Below the pieces are notes generated by a model. That model was not told the DNA's origin and searched no databases. It saw only the letters and a list, made by a program, of their open reading frames with translations. Both the position numbers and the translations under genes were made by a program. A stretch of 9,482 bases of DNA. Origin: JAUICS01 sp964384335. GTDB taxonomy: Bacteria > Pseudomonadota > Alphaproteobacteria > Micavibrionales > Micavibrionaceae. The stretch covers positions 1 to 9,482 of the forward strand of contig CAYLKN010000053.1 of NCBI GenBank assembly GCA_964384335.1. Direction: 5' to 3'. Shown here in pieces: positions 1 through 5,086 of this stretch (position 1 is its first letter; every line of letters begins with the position of its first letter).

Positions 1-264
1 TCAAACCAGCTACTGATCGTCGATTTGGTGAGCCATTACCTCACCAACTATCTAATCAGACGCGGGCCCATCTTTCGGCGATAAATCTTTGGTCCGGAGA
101 CATTATGCGGTATTAGCAACCGTTTCCAGTTGTTATTCCGCACCGAAAGGCAGGTTCCCACGTGTTACTCACCCGTGCGCCACTAACCCGAAGGTTCGTT
201 CGACTTGCATGATTTAGGCCTGCCGCCAGCGTTCGTTCTGAGCCAGGATCAAACTCTCAAGTTT
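1..264 (-). rRNA. rrs: 16S ribosomal RNA, 5' part (gene continues off the left edge)
   Basis: On the minus strand this stretch reads as the 5' end of a small-subunit rRNA. The universal bacterial motif AGAGTTTGATCCTGGCTCAG lies at 257-238, and the conserved GCGCACGGGTGAGTAA lies at 180-165. The helix and loop order of the V1-V2 region follows. Counting back from the 27F motif (E. coli position 8) puts the mature 5' end near 264. The window edge falls near E. coli position ~260, so about one sixth of the gene is present. The sequence type (AACGAACGCTGGCGGCAGGC, short V1 loop) fits Alphaproteobacteria. The rest of the operon should lie to the left. Confidence 0.97.
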
Positions 265-451
265 AATCTCTCTCACTGTTATCAAAGGAATAACTGTGAA
301 GTCTATAAAGACCCAACACGTTACACTGCGTACTATCAAGACGCACGTAACAGCATTGGCCTTATTACATGTGTGTTTAACACATTACCCTAACTCAAAA
401 CGAGTGAGGGACAGCACTGCTGCCTGCGCGTCTCTTCTTAAAAAACCACGA

Positions 452-463
452 TGTCCAAGAACA
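452..463 (-). promoter_or_regulatory. boxA-like rRNA antitermination site
   Basis: The minus strand reads TGTTCTTGGACA, close to the bacterial boxA consensus (TGYTCTTTRACA-like). It lies downstream of both promoters and about 190 nt before the 16S gene. In known systems NusB/S10 bind boxA RNA, which makes the polymerase resistant to Rho. No clear boxB stem is visible next to it. The call rests on one 12-base match plus its position. Confidence 0.55.
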
Positions 464-515
464 AATCACTCAATTAAAAGTGAATAACAAAACACAAACT
501 GTTGCGAATTTCTTT

Positions 516-544
516 ACTATAAGAAACCCGTTATGATACGTCAA
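516..544 (-). promoter_or_regulatory. rrn proximal promoter (P2)
   Basis: A second sigma70-like pair on the minus strand: TTGACG (544-539), a 17-nt spacer and TATAGT (521-516), each matching five of six consensus bases. The predicted start is near 509. Tandem promoters are common upstream of rRNA operons. The position between P1 and boxA suits this role. Confidence 0.65.
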
Positions 545-589
545 TGTTTTACTTCATCAACAGCAAAAGCTGTCTGCATGAGGAATTAG

Positions 590-646
590 CTTATACATCT
601 AAATTCTGAGGGTTGTCAAAGATAAAATTAAAAAAAAATTAATTTT
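590..646 (-). promoter_or_regulatory. rrn distal promoter (P1) with A/T-rich UP-like element
   Basis: The minus strand carries a perfect -35 TTGACA (619-614), an 18-nt spacer and -10 TATAAG (595-590, five of six consensus bases). Directly upstream of the -35 box, 620-646 is A or T except for one G. That is the position and composition of an UP element bound by the RNA polymerase alpha subunit. Such elements are well known at rRNA promoters. Transcription would start near 583. The region downstream of -10 is not G/C-rich, so stringent control through the discriminator is not evident. Activity is inferred. Confidence 0.75.
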
Positions 647-656
647 CTGAATTCAG
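630..656 (-). other. Weak terminator-like palindrome and T9 tract after the ABC1 gene
   Basis: Just past the ABC1 stop the minus strand has the perfect palindrome CTGAATTCAG (656-647), then A/T sequence ending in nine T (638-630). The palindrome allows only a three-pair hairpin, so it would be a poor intrinsic terminator. The same bases form the UP-like element of the rrn promoter. Read-through from the ABC1 gene into the rrn operon is therefore possible. Confidence 0.3.
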
Positions 657-659
657 CGT

Positions 660-2009
660 TTAACTTGCCGCGTTTACGCCGAACTCAGCGAGGGTTTTTT
701 GCTGCCTTTCATGGAGCTTATCCCGGTCGAAATCACGGATCATATCGTGGAAAATCCTGTACCAGTTTATTTCAGCCCCAAGATGCAGAAAAACAGAACC
801 AAGGCCCAGCGCGGCGCGATCCATAAAGACAAATTCCCGCGGCACTTTGACCGTTCCCAGATCCCTTAGCTTTTCATGAACTTTACGCGCAGTTTCCCTG
901 CCATAAACACCATTCGTAATTTCCCCGATGGGCCGGACCTTGTCTTCCATGATCGGCGCATATAAAAATCTGGCCCAGACATTTAAAACCTCTATCTGTT
1001 CACGGCTTAAATCCTTAAAGCCCCAGGTTTCATAAGCATGAACGGCCAGATCGATATCATCGGTCATCAATGCGTTGTAAAGATCGATAACCCCCTGGAC
1101 AAAACTGGCATGAAACACACGTATACATCCGTAATCCAGCAAATTAATACCAAGGTCCTGCCGTACAGTGTAATTCCCAAGATGCGGATCACCGTGTATA
1201 ACGCCATAATAATAAAACGGTACGTACCAGGCCCTGAACATGTTCATGGCTATTGTATTCCGCGTATCCGTATCGCTGTCCTTAAAATCAAGTATTTTGC
1301 GCCCCTCCAGCCAGACAGAGGTTAACAAGCGGTCCGTGGACAGTTCATCAATCACATGGGGCACGTGCACATGATCCTCTTTCGAAAGCATAAATTCATA
1401 AAGGCTGCAGTGTCTGGCCTCCAGCCTGTAATCCAGTTCCTCATAGAGTCTGGCGGATAATTCCTCATGAATGTATTTGGTCGATATGGCGTTATCATAA
1501 CGCTCATACAATGAGAATATGATTTTAAGCTGATTGAGATCAGCCTGTATTGCCGTCTGCATATCCGGATACTGAAGCTTGCAGGCCACTTCGGTACCGT
1601 CGTGCAATACGGCTTTATGAACCTGACCAAGACTGGCCGCTGCCGACGCGTTTTGTCCGAACTCCTTAAATTTTTCCTGCCATTCGGGACCAAGTTCCGT
1701 TTTCATGCGCCGCTTTACGAATGGCCAGCCCATAGGCGGGGCGTCAGACTGAAGCTGCTGCAAAATACGGGCATATTCTGGGGGAAGCGCCTCCGGGATT
1801 GTGGCAAGTATCTGGGCTACTTTCATCAAAGGCCCCTTAAGCCCGGCCAGTGCCTCCATCAACTCCTGGGCGTGTTTTTCACGGTCGATCTTGATGCCGA
1901 GATAACGCTCACCCGCCATTTTTGTTGCAAGCCCGGCCATAGTAGAGGAAACACGCGTATATCTCCGCATTCTTCCGCCAAAGGTATTCTTTTCCAAATC
2001 AGAGCTCAT
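660..2009 (-). CDS. ABC1/AarF/COQ8-family atypical kinase-like protein
   Basis: A 449-residue member of the ABC1 (AarF/UbiB/COQ8) family, whose members support ubiquinone biosynthesis through ATPase or kinase-like activity. Family marks in order: KVAQ (63-66, the KxGQ motif), LPPEYARILQQLQ (75-87), the Ala-rich nucleotide loop ASAAASLGQ (121-129), VACK with Lys144, EELDYR (190-195), HGDPHLGN (272-279) and LDYG (291-294, equivalent to DFG). No C-terminal transmembrane pair is visible, unlike E. coli UbiB, so I assign the COQ8-like branch and give no ubiB symbol. The G to A change in KxGQ is notable, but from memory it is common in this alphaproteobacterial subgroup. The ATG start has no clear Shine-Dalgarno. 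It is divergent from a COQ9-family gene 91 nt away, which supports a quinone role. Its stop lies 13 nt from the rrn UP element. Confidence 0.93.
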   Translation of the reverse strand: MSSDLEKNTFGGRMRRYTRVSSTMAGLATKMAGERYLGIKIDREKHAQELMEALAGLKGPLMKVAQILATIPEALPPEYARILQQLQSDAPPMGWPFVKRRMKTELGPEWQEKFKEFGQNASAAASLGQVHKAVLHDGTEVACKLQYPDMQTAIQADLNQLKIIFSLYERYDNAISTKYIHEELSARLYEELDYRLEARHCSLYEFMLSKEDHVHVPHVIDELSTDRLLTSVWLEGRKILDFKDSDTDTRNTIAMNMFRAWYVPFYYYGVIHGDPHLGNYTVRQDLGINLLDYGCIRVFHASFVQGVIDLYNALMTDDIDLAVHAYETWGFKDLSREQIEVLNVWARFLYAPIMEDKVRPIGEITNGVYGRETARKVHEKLRDLGTVKVPREFVFMDRAALGLGSVFLHLGAEINWYRIFHDMIRDFDRDKLHERQQKTLAEFGVNAAS

Positions 2010-2064
2010 AGATATTAAATTGGAGATTTAGATACAGTTGTCTAGAAAAAATATGTTTTGCAAC

Positions 2065-2094
2065 TTGGAAATCACGATTTTGTGATGATAGAAT
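2065..2094 (+). promoter_or_regulatory. Candidate promoter of the COQ9-family gene, with a dyad in the spacer
   Basis: TTGGAA (2065-2070, four of six), an 18-nt spacer and TAGAAT (2089-2094, five of six). The start site would fall at about 2101, on the GTG start codon, giving a leaderless transcript. The spacer contains the inverted repeat ATCAC-GATTTT-GTGAT (2071-2086), which could be a protein-binding site or chance. No equally good pair was found for the divergent ABC1 gene. Confidence 0.35.
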
Positions 2095-2100
2095 AATTTG

Positions 2101-2736
2101 GTGACAAAAAACACTATCAGCAATACAGAGCTTAAAAACGCGATACTGGAAAACGCCCTTAACGACGTTTTGTTCGACGGATGGCTTTGGCACAACATTG
2201 AAAAATCCTGCGAGGATCTGGGTTATGAGCCTTCAATGGCAAGAGCCGTCTTTCCCGGTGGCCTGAATGATGTCATTTTTCATTTTTCGGTTTGGGCGGA
2301 TCAGAAGATGCTGGAGAATCTTAAAACCGTTGATCCCGAAACGCTGCGTATCCGCGAGAGAATAAAGCAGGCGGTCATTTCAAGATTTGAATGCCTGTGT
2401 TCCTGTAAAGAAGTTGTCCGGTATTCACTTGGGTACTGGGTACGTCCCTGGCGCGGTCAAAAGGCCGGAAAAGCGGTATGGAAAACCGCAGATACAATCT
2501 GGAACTGGGCGGGAGACACATCCAGGGATTATAATTATTATACCAAGCGCGGCCTTCTGAGCGGGGTTATTATAAGCACGACAATGGCATGGCTTAACGA
2601 TGAAAGTGTTGATAACGAGAAGACATGTATGTTTCTGGAAAACAGGATCAATAATGTCCTGACTGCCGGAAAGCAGATCGGAAAACTCAAAACAGTACTT
2701 GATCCGTTATTACCCGGGAGGTTTAAGGAGTCATGA
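2101..2736 (+). CDS. COQ9-family ubiquinone biosynthesis accessory protein
   Basis: A 211-residue protein of the COQ9 family. Mitochondrial COQ9 has a TetR-like fold, binds lipid and works with the hydroxylase COQ7 in ubiquinone synthesis. Recognisable segments are the N-terminal helix LFDGW (24-28), AVFPGG (49-54), WADQKML (65-71), RIRERI (83-88) and the strongest signature GDTSRDYNYYTKR (138-150), which matches GDxSxDxNxYTxR in human COQ9. WLNDES (164-169) and FLENRI (178-183) follow. The frame is closed by TAG at 2089, so only TTG 2098 or GTG 2101 fit before the conserved region. I prefer GTG. Neither has a Shine-Dalgarno. Its stop overlaps the next start (ATGA, 2733-2736). Role by homology; function in this organism is inferred. 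Confidence 0.88.
   Translation: MTKNTISNTELKNAILENALNDVLFDGWLWHNIEKSCEDLGYEPSMARAVFPGGLNDVIFHFSVWADQKMLENLKTVDPETLRIRERIKQAVISRFECLCSCKEVVRYSLGYWVRPWRGQKAGKAVWKTADTIWNWAGDTSRDYNYYTKRGLLSGVIISTTMAWLNDESVDNEKTCMFLENRINNVLTAGKQIGKLKTVLDPLLPGRFKES
2725..2730 (+). promoter_or_regulatory. Ribosome binding site inside the COQ9 gene for the downstream gene
   Basis: AAGGAG lies two bases before the ATG at 2733, within the last codons of the COQ9-family gene. A second purine stretch, GGGAGG, sits at 2716-2721 with more usual spacing. Together with the ATGA overlap this points to translational coupling of the two genes. Confidence 0.6.
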
Positions 2737-3431
2737 AAACCCTGTTCGCCGTTTTGTCTTTTTTGTTCGTGCTTCAGGCATTTCCGGCAAAGGCCCAACT
2801 GGCGCCGGAAGATGTGGAGCGTTTTCTTAAAACCTGGTTCCCGTTTCTGTATGGCGAGCAAAAGGGGCCCGGGCCTGAAGATACTCTGATTGCCCCTTTT
2901 GCGAGCGACGAGGTCAAGGCTGAAGGCGAAAGCAATATTGAAAGACTGCCGGTGAACAATGTCCCCATGGAGACTACGCACAAGTCGTACGAAGAAATTC
3001 GTGAATGGCTGATCGAAGCTGTGGGTCAGGCCATGAGTTTTGATTATCAGGCGGCAGAATCCCAGGTGATTTTAATAGAGAATAAATTCTCTCCCGCCGC
3101 ACTGGATCAATACAAAGAATTTATCGAATCCACTCGGGTAAAGGAAAAGGTTCTGGCCATGCGCGGCAGGATTTCAAGCTATGTAACCGAGTCACCGTCT
3201 CTTATCAACGAAGGTGCTGTTGAAGGCCGTTACAGATGGCTTTTCGATGTACCTCTTTTTGTCAGTTTTATGGAAGCGGACGCACGGTCCGCTGCAACGG
3301 CCAACACTGAAACCTATTCAATAAAACTGCGCATACAAATTGGAAGGGTCAATCCGGATGTTCAGCCTGAAGGGCTTATCATCGAAAACTGGAAATCCGC
3401 CGGAAACTTTCGCGAAGCAAACATTGAATGA
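2733..3431 (+). CDS. Secreted DotI/IcmL-like periplasmic protein
   Basis: A 232-residue exported protein. Residues 1-21 form a signal peptide: Lys2, a hydrophobic core, then the AKA-Q type I cleavage site after Ala21. A Pro/Glu-rich linker (~42-80) leads into a domain (~88-222) whose pattern resembles the periplasmic part of DotI/IcmL, a type IVB secretion component: EIREWL, FDYQ (103-106), a central NKFSPAAL (117-124), an ISSYVTESPSLINEG stretch, and GRYRWLFDVPL (165-175), which is the best match to the GRYxWKVQxPLL signature. A late EGLIIENW (213-220) ends it. Classical DotI is held by an uncleaved membrane helix; here a cleavable signal is predicted instead. No other dot/icm gene is in the window. 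It is translationally coupled to the COQ9-family gene. Family call from memory of motifs; function unknown. Confidence 0.65.
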   Translation: MKTLFAVLSFLFVLQAFPAKAQLAPEDVERFLKTWFPFLYGEQKGPGPEDTLIAPFASDEVKAEGESNIERLPVNNVPMETTHKSYEEIREWLIEAVGQAMSFDYQAAESQVILIENKFSPAALDQYKEFIESTRVKEKVLAMRGRISSYVTESPSLINEGAVEGRYRWLFDVPLFVSFMEADARSAATANTETYSIKLRIQIGRVNPDVQPEGLIIENWKSAGNFREANIE

Positions 3432-3497
3432 AAACCGTCTTGCACTTGTTTAGGATGTCCATTACTTTCCTATCAAAACAAACAAAGGATTTCCAAA

Positions 3498-3812
3498 ATG
3501 TCAGAAAGCAATATTGAACAGTTTCCCGGATCACAGGATCAGTCAAAGCAAGGAGATAAAGCGCAGGCCAGGGATATCGGCGGCGTGTCCGGAGAACGCC
3601 TGAAAAGCTTTATTGAACGTATTGAAACTCTGGAAGAGGAAAAGGCCGCTCTCGCTGAAGATATCAAGGATGTCTATGCCGAGGCCAAAGCAACAGGGTT
3701 TGACACAAAAATCATGCGGAAAGTCATAAAACTCCGAAATATGGACAGGGAGAAGAGACAGGAAGAAGAAGAACTGACCGAGCTTTACAAAAGCGCAATC
3801 GGACTGGTTTAA
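3498..3812 (+). CDS. gapR: GapR-family nucleoid-associated protein (DUF2312)
   Basis: A 104-residue protein containing the full DUF2312/GapR domain at ~28-103: GGVSGERLKSFIERIE, then EEEKAALAEDIKDVYAEAK (46-64) as a coiled coil, GFDTKIMRKVIKLR (67-80) and a short acidic helix ending ELYKSAIG. In Caulobacter, GapR is an essential dimeric or tetrameric protein that encircles overtwisted A/T-rich DNA ahead of replication and transcription and assists topoisomerases. The family is nearly confined to Alphaproteobacteria, making it a good lineage marker. The start is supported by AAAGGA at 3484-3489, eight bases before ATG. The polar N-terminal tail of ~27 residues looks longer than in the 89-residue Caulobacter protein. 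It lies 66 nt after the IcmL-like gene; a clear promoter was not found, so co-transcription is possible. Confidence 0.95.
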   Translation: MSESNIEQFPGSQDQSKQGDKAQARDIGGVSGERLKSFIERIETLEEEKAALAEDIKDVYAEAKATGFDTKIMRKVIKLRNMDREKRQEEEELTELYKSAIGLV

Positions 3813-3833
3813 AGTATAGTATTTATTGAAACT

Positions 3834-4151
3834 TTATTGCACCGTTTCGGGCATACTGTGTATAAACCCTTTTATTTCATCTACTTCATTAACCATTTCG
3901 GCGGAAAAGCGCAAAGGTGAATCCTCATGACGGGCGAGTGTGTTGAGCATGCGGACTGATTTTGGCTGACCATTCATCCGTTTTGCTTTTTCGATTGCGA
4001 GCTCATCCTTTGCGGCATCATGACGGACCTGGGCCAGCCGCCAGAGAATTGTTGTAATCATTTCCCGCCCACGTCCCTCGGCGATGGCTTTTTTTAAAAG
4101 CCCCTGTTTGATTTCCTTAGTGCTTCTGACCGTTTTGTTATCTTCGTTCAT
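3834..4151 (-). CDS. Unrecognised small protein, convergent with gapR
   Basis: I do not recognise this 105-residue protein. It is charged and apparently all-helical, with no signal peptide or membrane segment, and rich in Lys, Arg and Glu (for example STKEIKQGLLKKAIAEGRG near the start). A middle helix reads ITTILWRLAQVRHDAAKDEL, and a C-terminal helix reads FSAEMVNEVDEIKGFI. The frame opens further upstream (to 4262), but AGGAG at 4163-4159 lies seven bases before the ATG at 4151 and four before an adjacent in-frame ATG at 4154, so the start is one of these two. Its stop is 21 nt from the end of gapR with no terminator between. The strong ribosome binding site and coherent composition favour a real gene. 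A cytoplasmic location is inferred. Confidence 0.65.
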   Translation of the reverse strand: MNEDNKTVRSTKEIKQGLLKKAIAEGRGREMITTILWRLAQVRHDAAKDELAIEKAKRMNGQPKSVRMLNTLARHEDSPLRFSAEMVNEVDEIKGFIHSMPETVQ

Positions 4152-4227
4152 CATTATTCTCCTGAATACTGTCGTTTCTAAATTACTACTCTTCTTTATT
4201 TTCGCAGGTTTTGGGCATTTTGTAAAA

Positions 4228-4268
4228 TAACGCGCACAACGCTTAAGACAAAAACAAAGCACGCGTTA
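4228..4268. repeat. Inverted repeat TAACGCG / CGCGTTA between divergent genes
   Basis: Perfect 7-bp arms (4228-4234 and 4262-4268) are separated by 27 nt in the 194-bp region between the two unrecognised divergent genes. It may bind a regulator or may be chance. Apart from this and the promoter at 4300, I see nothing else in that region. Confidence 0.3.
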
Positions 4269-4299
4269 ACTCTTTTTTCATAATTAATCCGTATTGATT

Positions 4300-4328
4300 A
4301 AGACAGTATATAAACTGAAAATTATAAT
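4300..4328 (+). promoter_or_regulatory. Candidate promoter of the 192-codon gene
   Basis: AAGACA (4300-4305, four of six), a 17-nt spacer and a perfect TATAAT (4323-4328). Transcription would start near 4335, about ten bases before the ATG at 4346, so the leader would be very short. The match is good for -10 and modest for -35. Confidence 0.5.
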
Positions 4329-4345
4329 GATGCGTGTGAGAAACA

Positions 4346-4924
4346 ATGACTTTACGGCATGCGATAGAGCAGATTGCCAGGGACAGCGACTATTGTCCGC
4401 AGGACGGAAATGACGAACCGCTCAGCCTTCGATTCAAGGATGTCAACCATAATCCGGGGGAATCCCTGGAGCTTTTCGGTCATGATGAGCTTGTTACAAA
4501 ACTTGCCAAAGATTATGAGAATGCAGACGCGATCTATCGCAAATGTCTGAACAGTTACGGCGTAAACAGCGAGATGACGCAGGTTGCGGCGGATGTATGT
4601 CTGGCCGCAAAAACGGCTTTGGAATCAAGACTGCGTGAACTTTCGGGAAACTGCGAAATTAAAGCCGCATCCCTCCAGGATGAATATGCTCTTGACAAAG
4701 ACAGGGAGGAACGAAAAAAAGTCTGTGCCCAAACGACACTGGCGCAGCGTATTCGTGAACAGATGAAACAAAGGCAACATGACAAGGAACAGGAGCTTAT
4801 ATTCTGGATGTGGATTCTTGTTCTCTGGTGGTTTAACAAGCTTCATTCGCGTACAGGGGCCGGCGCAAGCTTTACCAGGAGCCAGACGAGCAGTGCGTTC
4901 GGCGCCGCGAGTTCTCCGCTTTAA
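4346..4924 (+). CDS. Unrecognised protein with Trp-rich hydrophobic segment
   Basis: I do not recognise this 192-residue protein. Residues ~48-150 look like long charged helices, probably coiled coil in part (for example LAKDYENADAIYRKCL and DKDREERKKVC), with five Cys overall. Then comes a sharply bounded hydrophobic run LIFWMWILVLWWF (151-163) with four Trp in 13 residues, flanked by charged stretches. It is short for a full membrane span, so it could be a short C-terminal anchor or a membrane-surface helix. The last ~29 residues are rich in Gly, Ser, Ala and Thr and look disordered. The start is ATG 4346; two upstream ATGs (4327, 4330) are out of frame. The Shine-Dalgarno is weak (GAGAAA). 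A promoter just upstream and a terminator downstream suggest its own transcript. The stop lies eight bases before the assembly gap. Confidence 0.65.
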   Translation: MTLRHAIEQIARDSDYCPQDGNDEPLSLRFKDVNHNPGESLELFGHDELVTKLAKDYENADAIYRKCLNSYGVNSEMTQVAADVCLAAKTALESRLRELSGNCEIKAASLQDEYALDKDREERKKVCAQTTLAQRIREQMKQRQHDKEQELIFWMWILVLWWFNKLHSRTGAGASFTRSQTSSAFGAASSPL

Positions 4925-5042
4925 CACTTACANNNNNNNNNNNNNNNNNNNNNNNNNNNNNNNNNNNNNNNNNNNNNNNNNNNNNNNNNNNNNNNNNNNN
5001 NNNNNNNNNNNNNNNNNNNNNNNNNNNNNNNNAACACTTACA
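4923..5042. repeat. Identical 10-bp ends on both sides of the assembly gap
   Basis: AACACTTACA occurs at 4923-4932, immediately left of the N run, and at 5033-5042, immediately right of it. This is what two contigs look like when their ends overlap by 10 bp but were joined as a scaffold. A short tandem repeat would look the same. Confidence 0.9.
4933..5032. other. Assembly gap, exactly 100 N
   Basis: One hundred N in a row, the usual placeholder for a gap of unknown length. It falls between the stop codon of the 192-codon gene and the end of acs, so no recognised gene is interrupted. Anything inside is unknown. Confidence 0.99.
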
Positions 5043-5048
5043 TAAACC

Positions 5049-5086
5049 CTTGGCGGCAATCGACCGCTAAGTGTGTTTTATATTTT
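5049..5086 (+). terminator. Probable intrinsic terminator after the 192-codon gene, overlapping the acs end
   Basis: Stem CTTGGCGG / CCGCTAAG (5049-5056 with 5064-5071) has eight pairs including one G-U, a 7-nt loop, and then TGTG followed by TTTTATATTTT on the plus strand. On the minus strand the wobble becomes a mismatch and no T tract follows, so plus-strand termination is favoured. The stem includes the acs stop codon. ACACTTA (5034-5040) could also pair with TAAGTGT (5068-5074) as an alternative fold. Confidence 0.5.

Larger units (their letters stand above)
265..583 (-). other. rrn leader region, about 320 nt, no protein gene
   Basis: This is the untranslated leader between the inferred distal rrn start site (near 583) and the mature 16S end. 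It holds the second promoter, a boxA-like site and a small hairpin (ACAGC-AAAA-GCTGT on the plus strand, 560-573). It also has a dyad around GTGTT-T-AACAC (372-382) that may be part of the leader fold. The RNase III processing stem cannot be verified, because its partner strand lies beyond the 3' end of 16S, outside the window. Short open frames here and inside the 16S gene have no ribosome binding site and no recognisable product. The leader bounds depend on the promoter calls. Confidence 0.6.

Noticed and set aside
205..487. Two short plus-strand open frames over the 16S end and leader
   Set aside because: They lie antisense to rRNA and its leader, with no ribosome binding site and no protein-like pattern.
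1602..2018. 138-codon plus-strand open frame
   Set aside because: It is antisense to the well-supported ABC1-family gene and has no recognisable product.
2928..3518. 15-bp exact repeat encoding ESNIE in the IcmL-like gene (2928-2942) and gapR (3504-3518)
   Set aside because: It is short and in frame in two unrelated contexts, and flanking bases do not match. Coincidence is the simplest reading.
4284..4301. TTAA-N10-TTAA as a CtrA-binding site
   Set aside because: The CtrA consensus needs a 7-nt spacing; the spacing here is 10.
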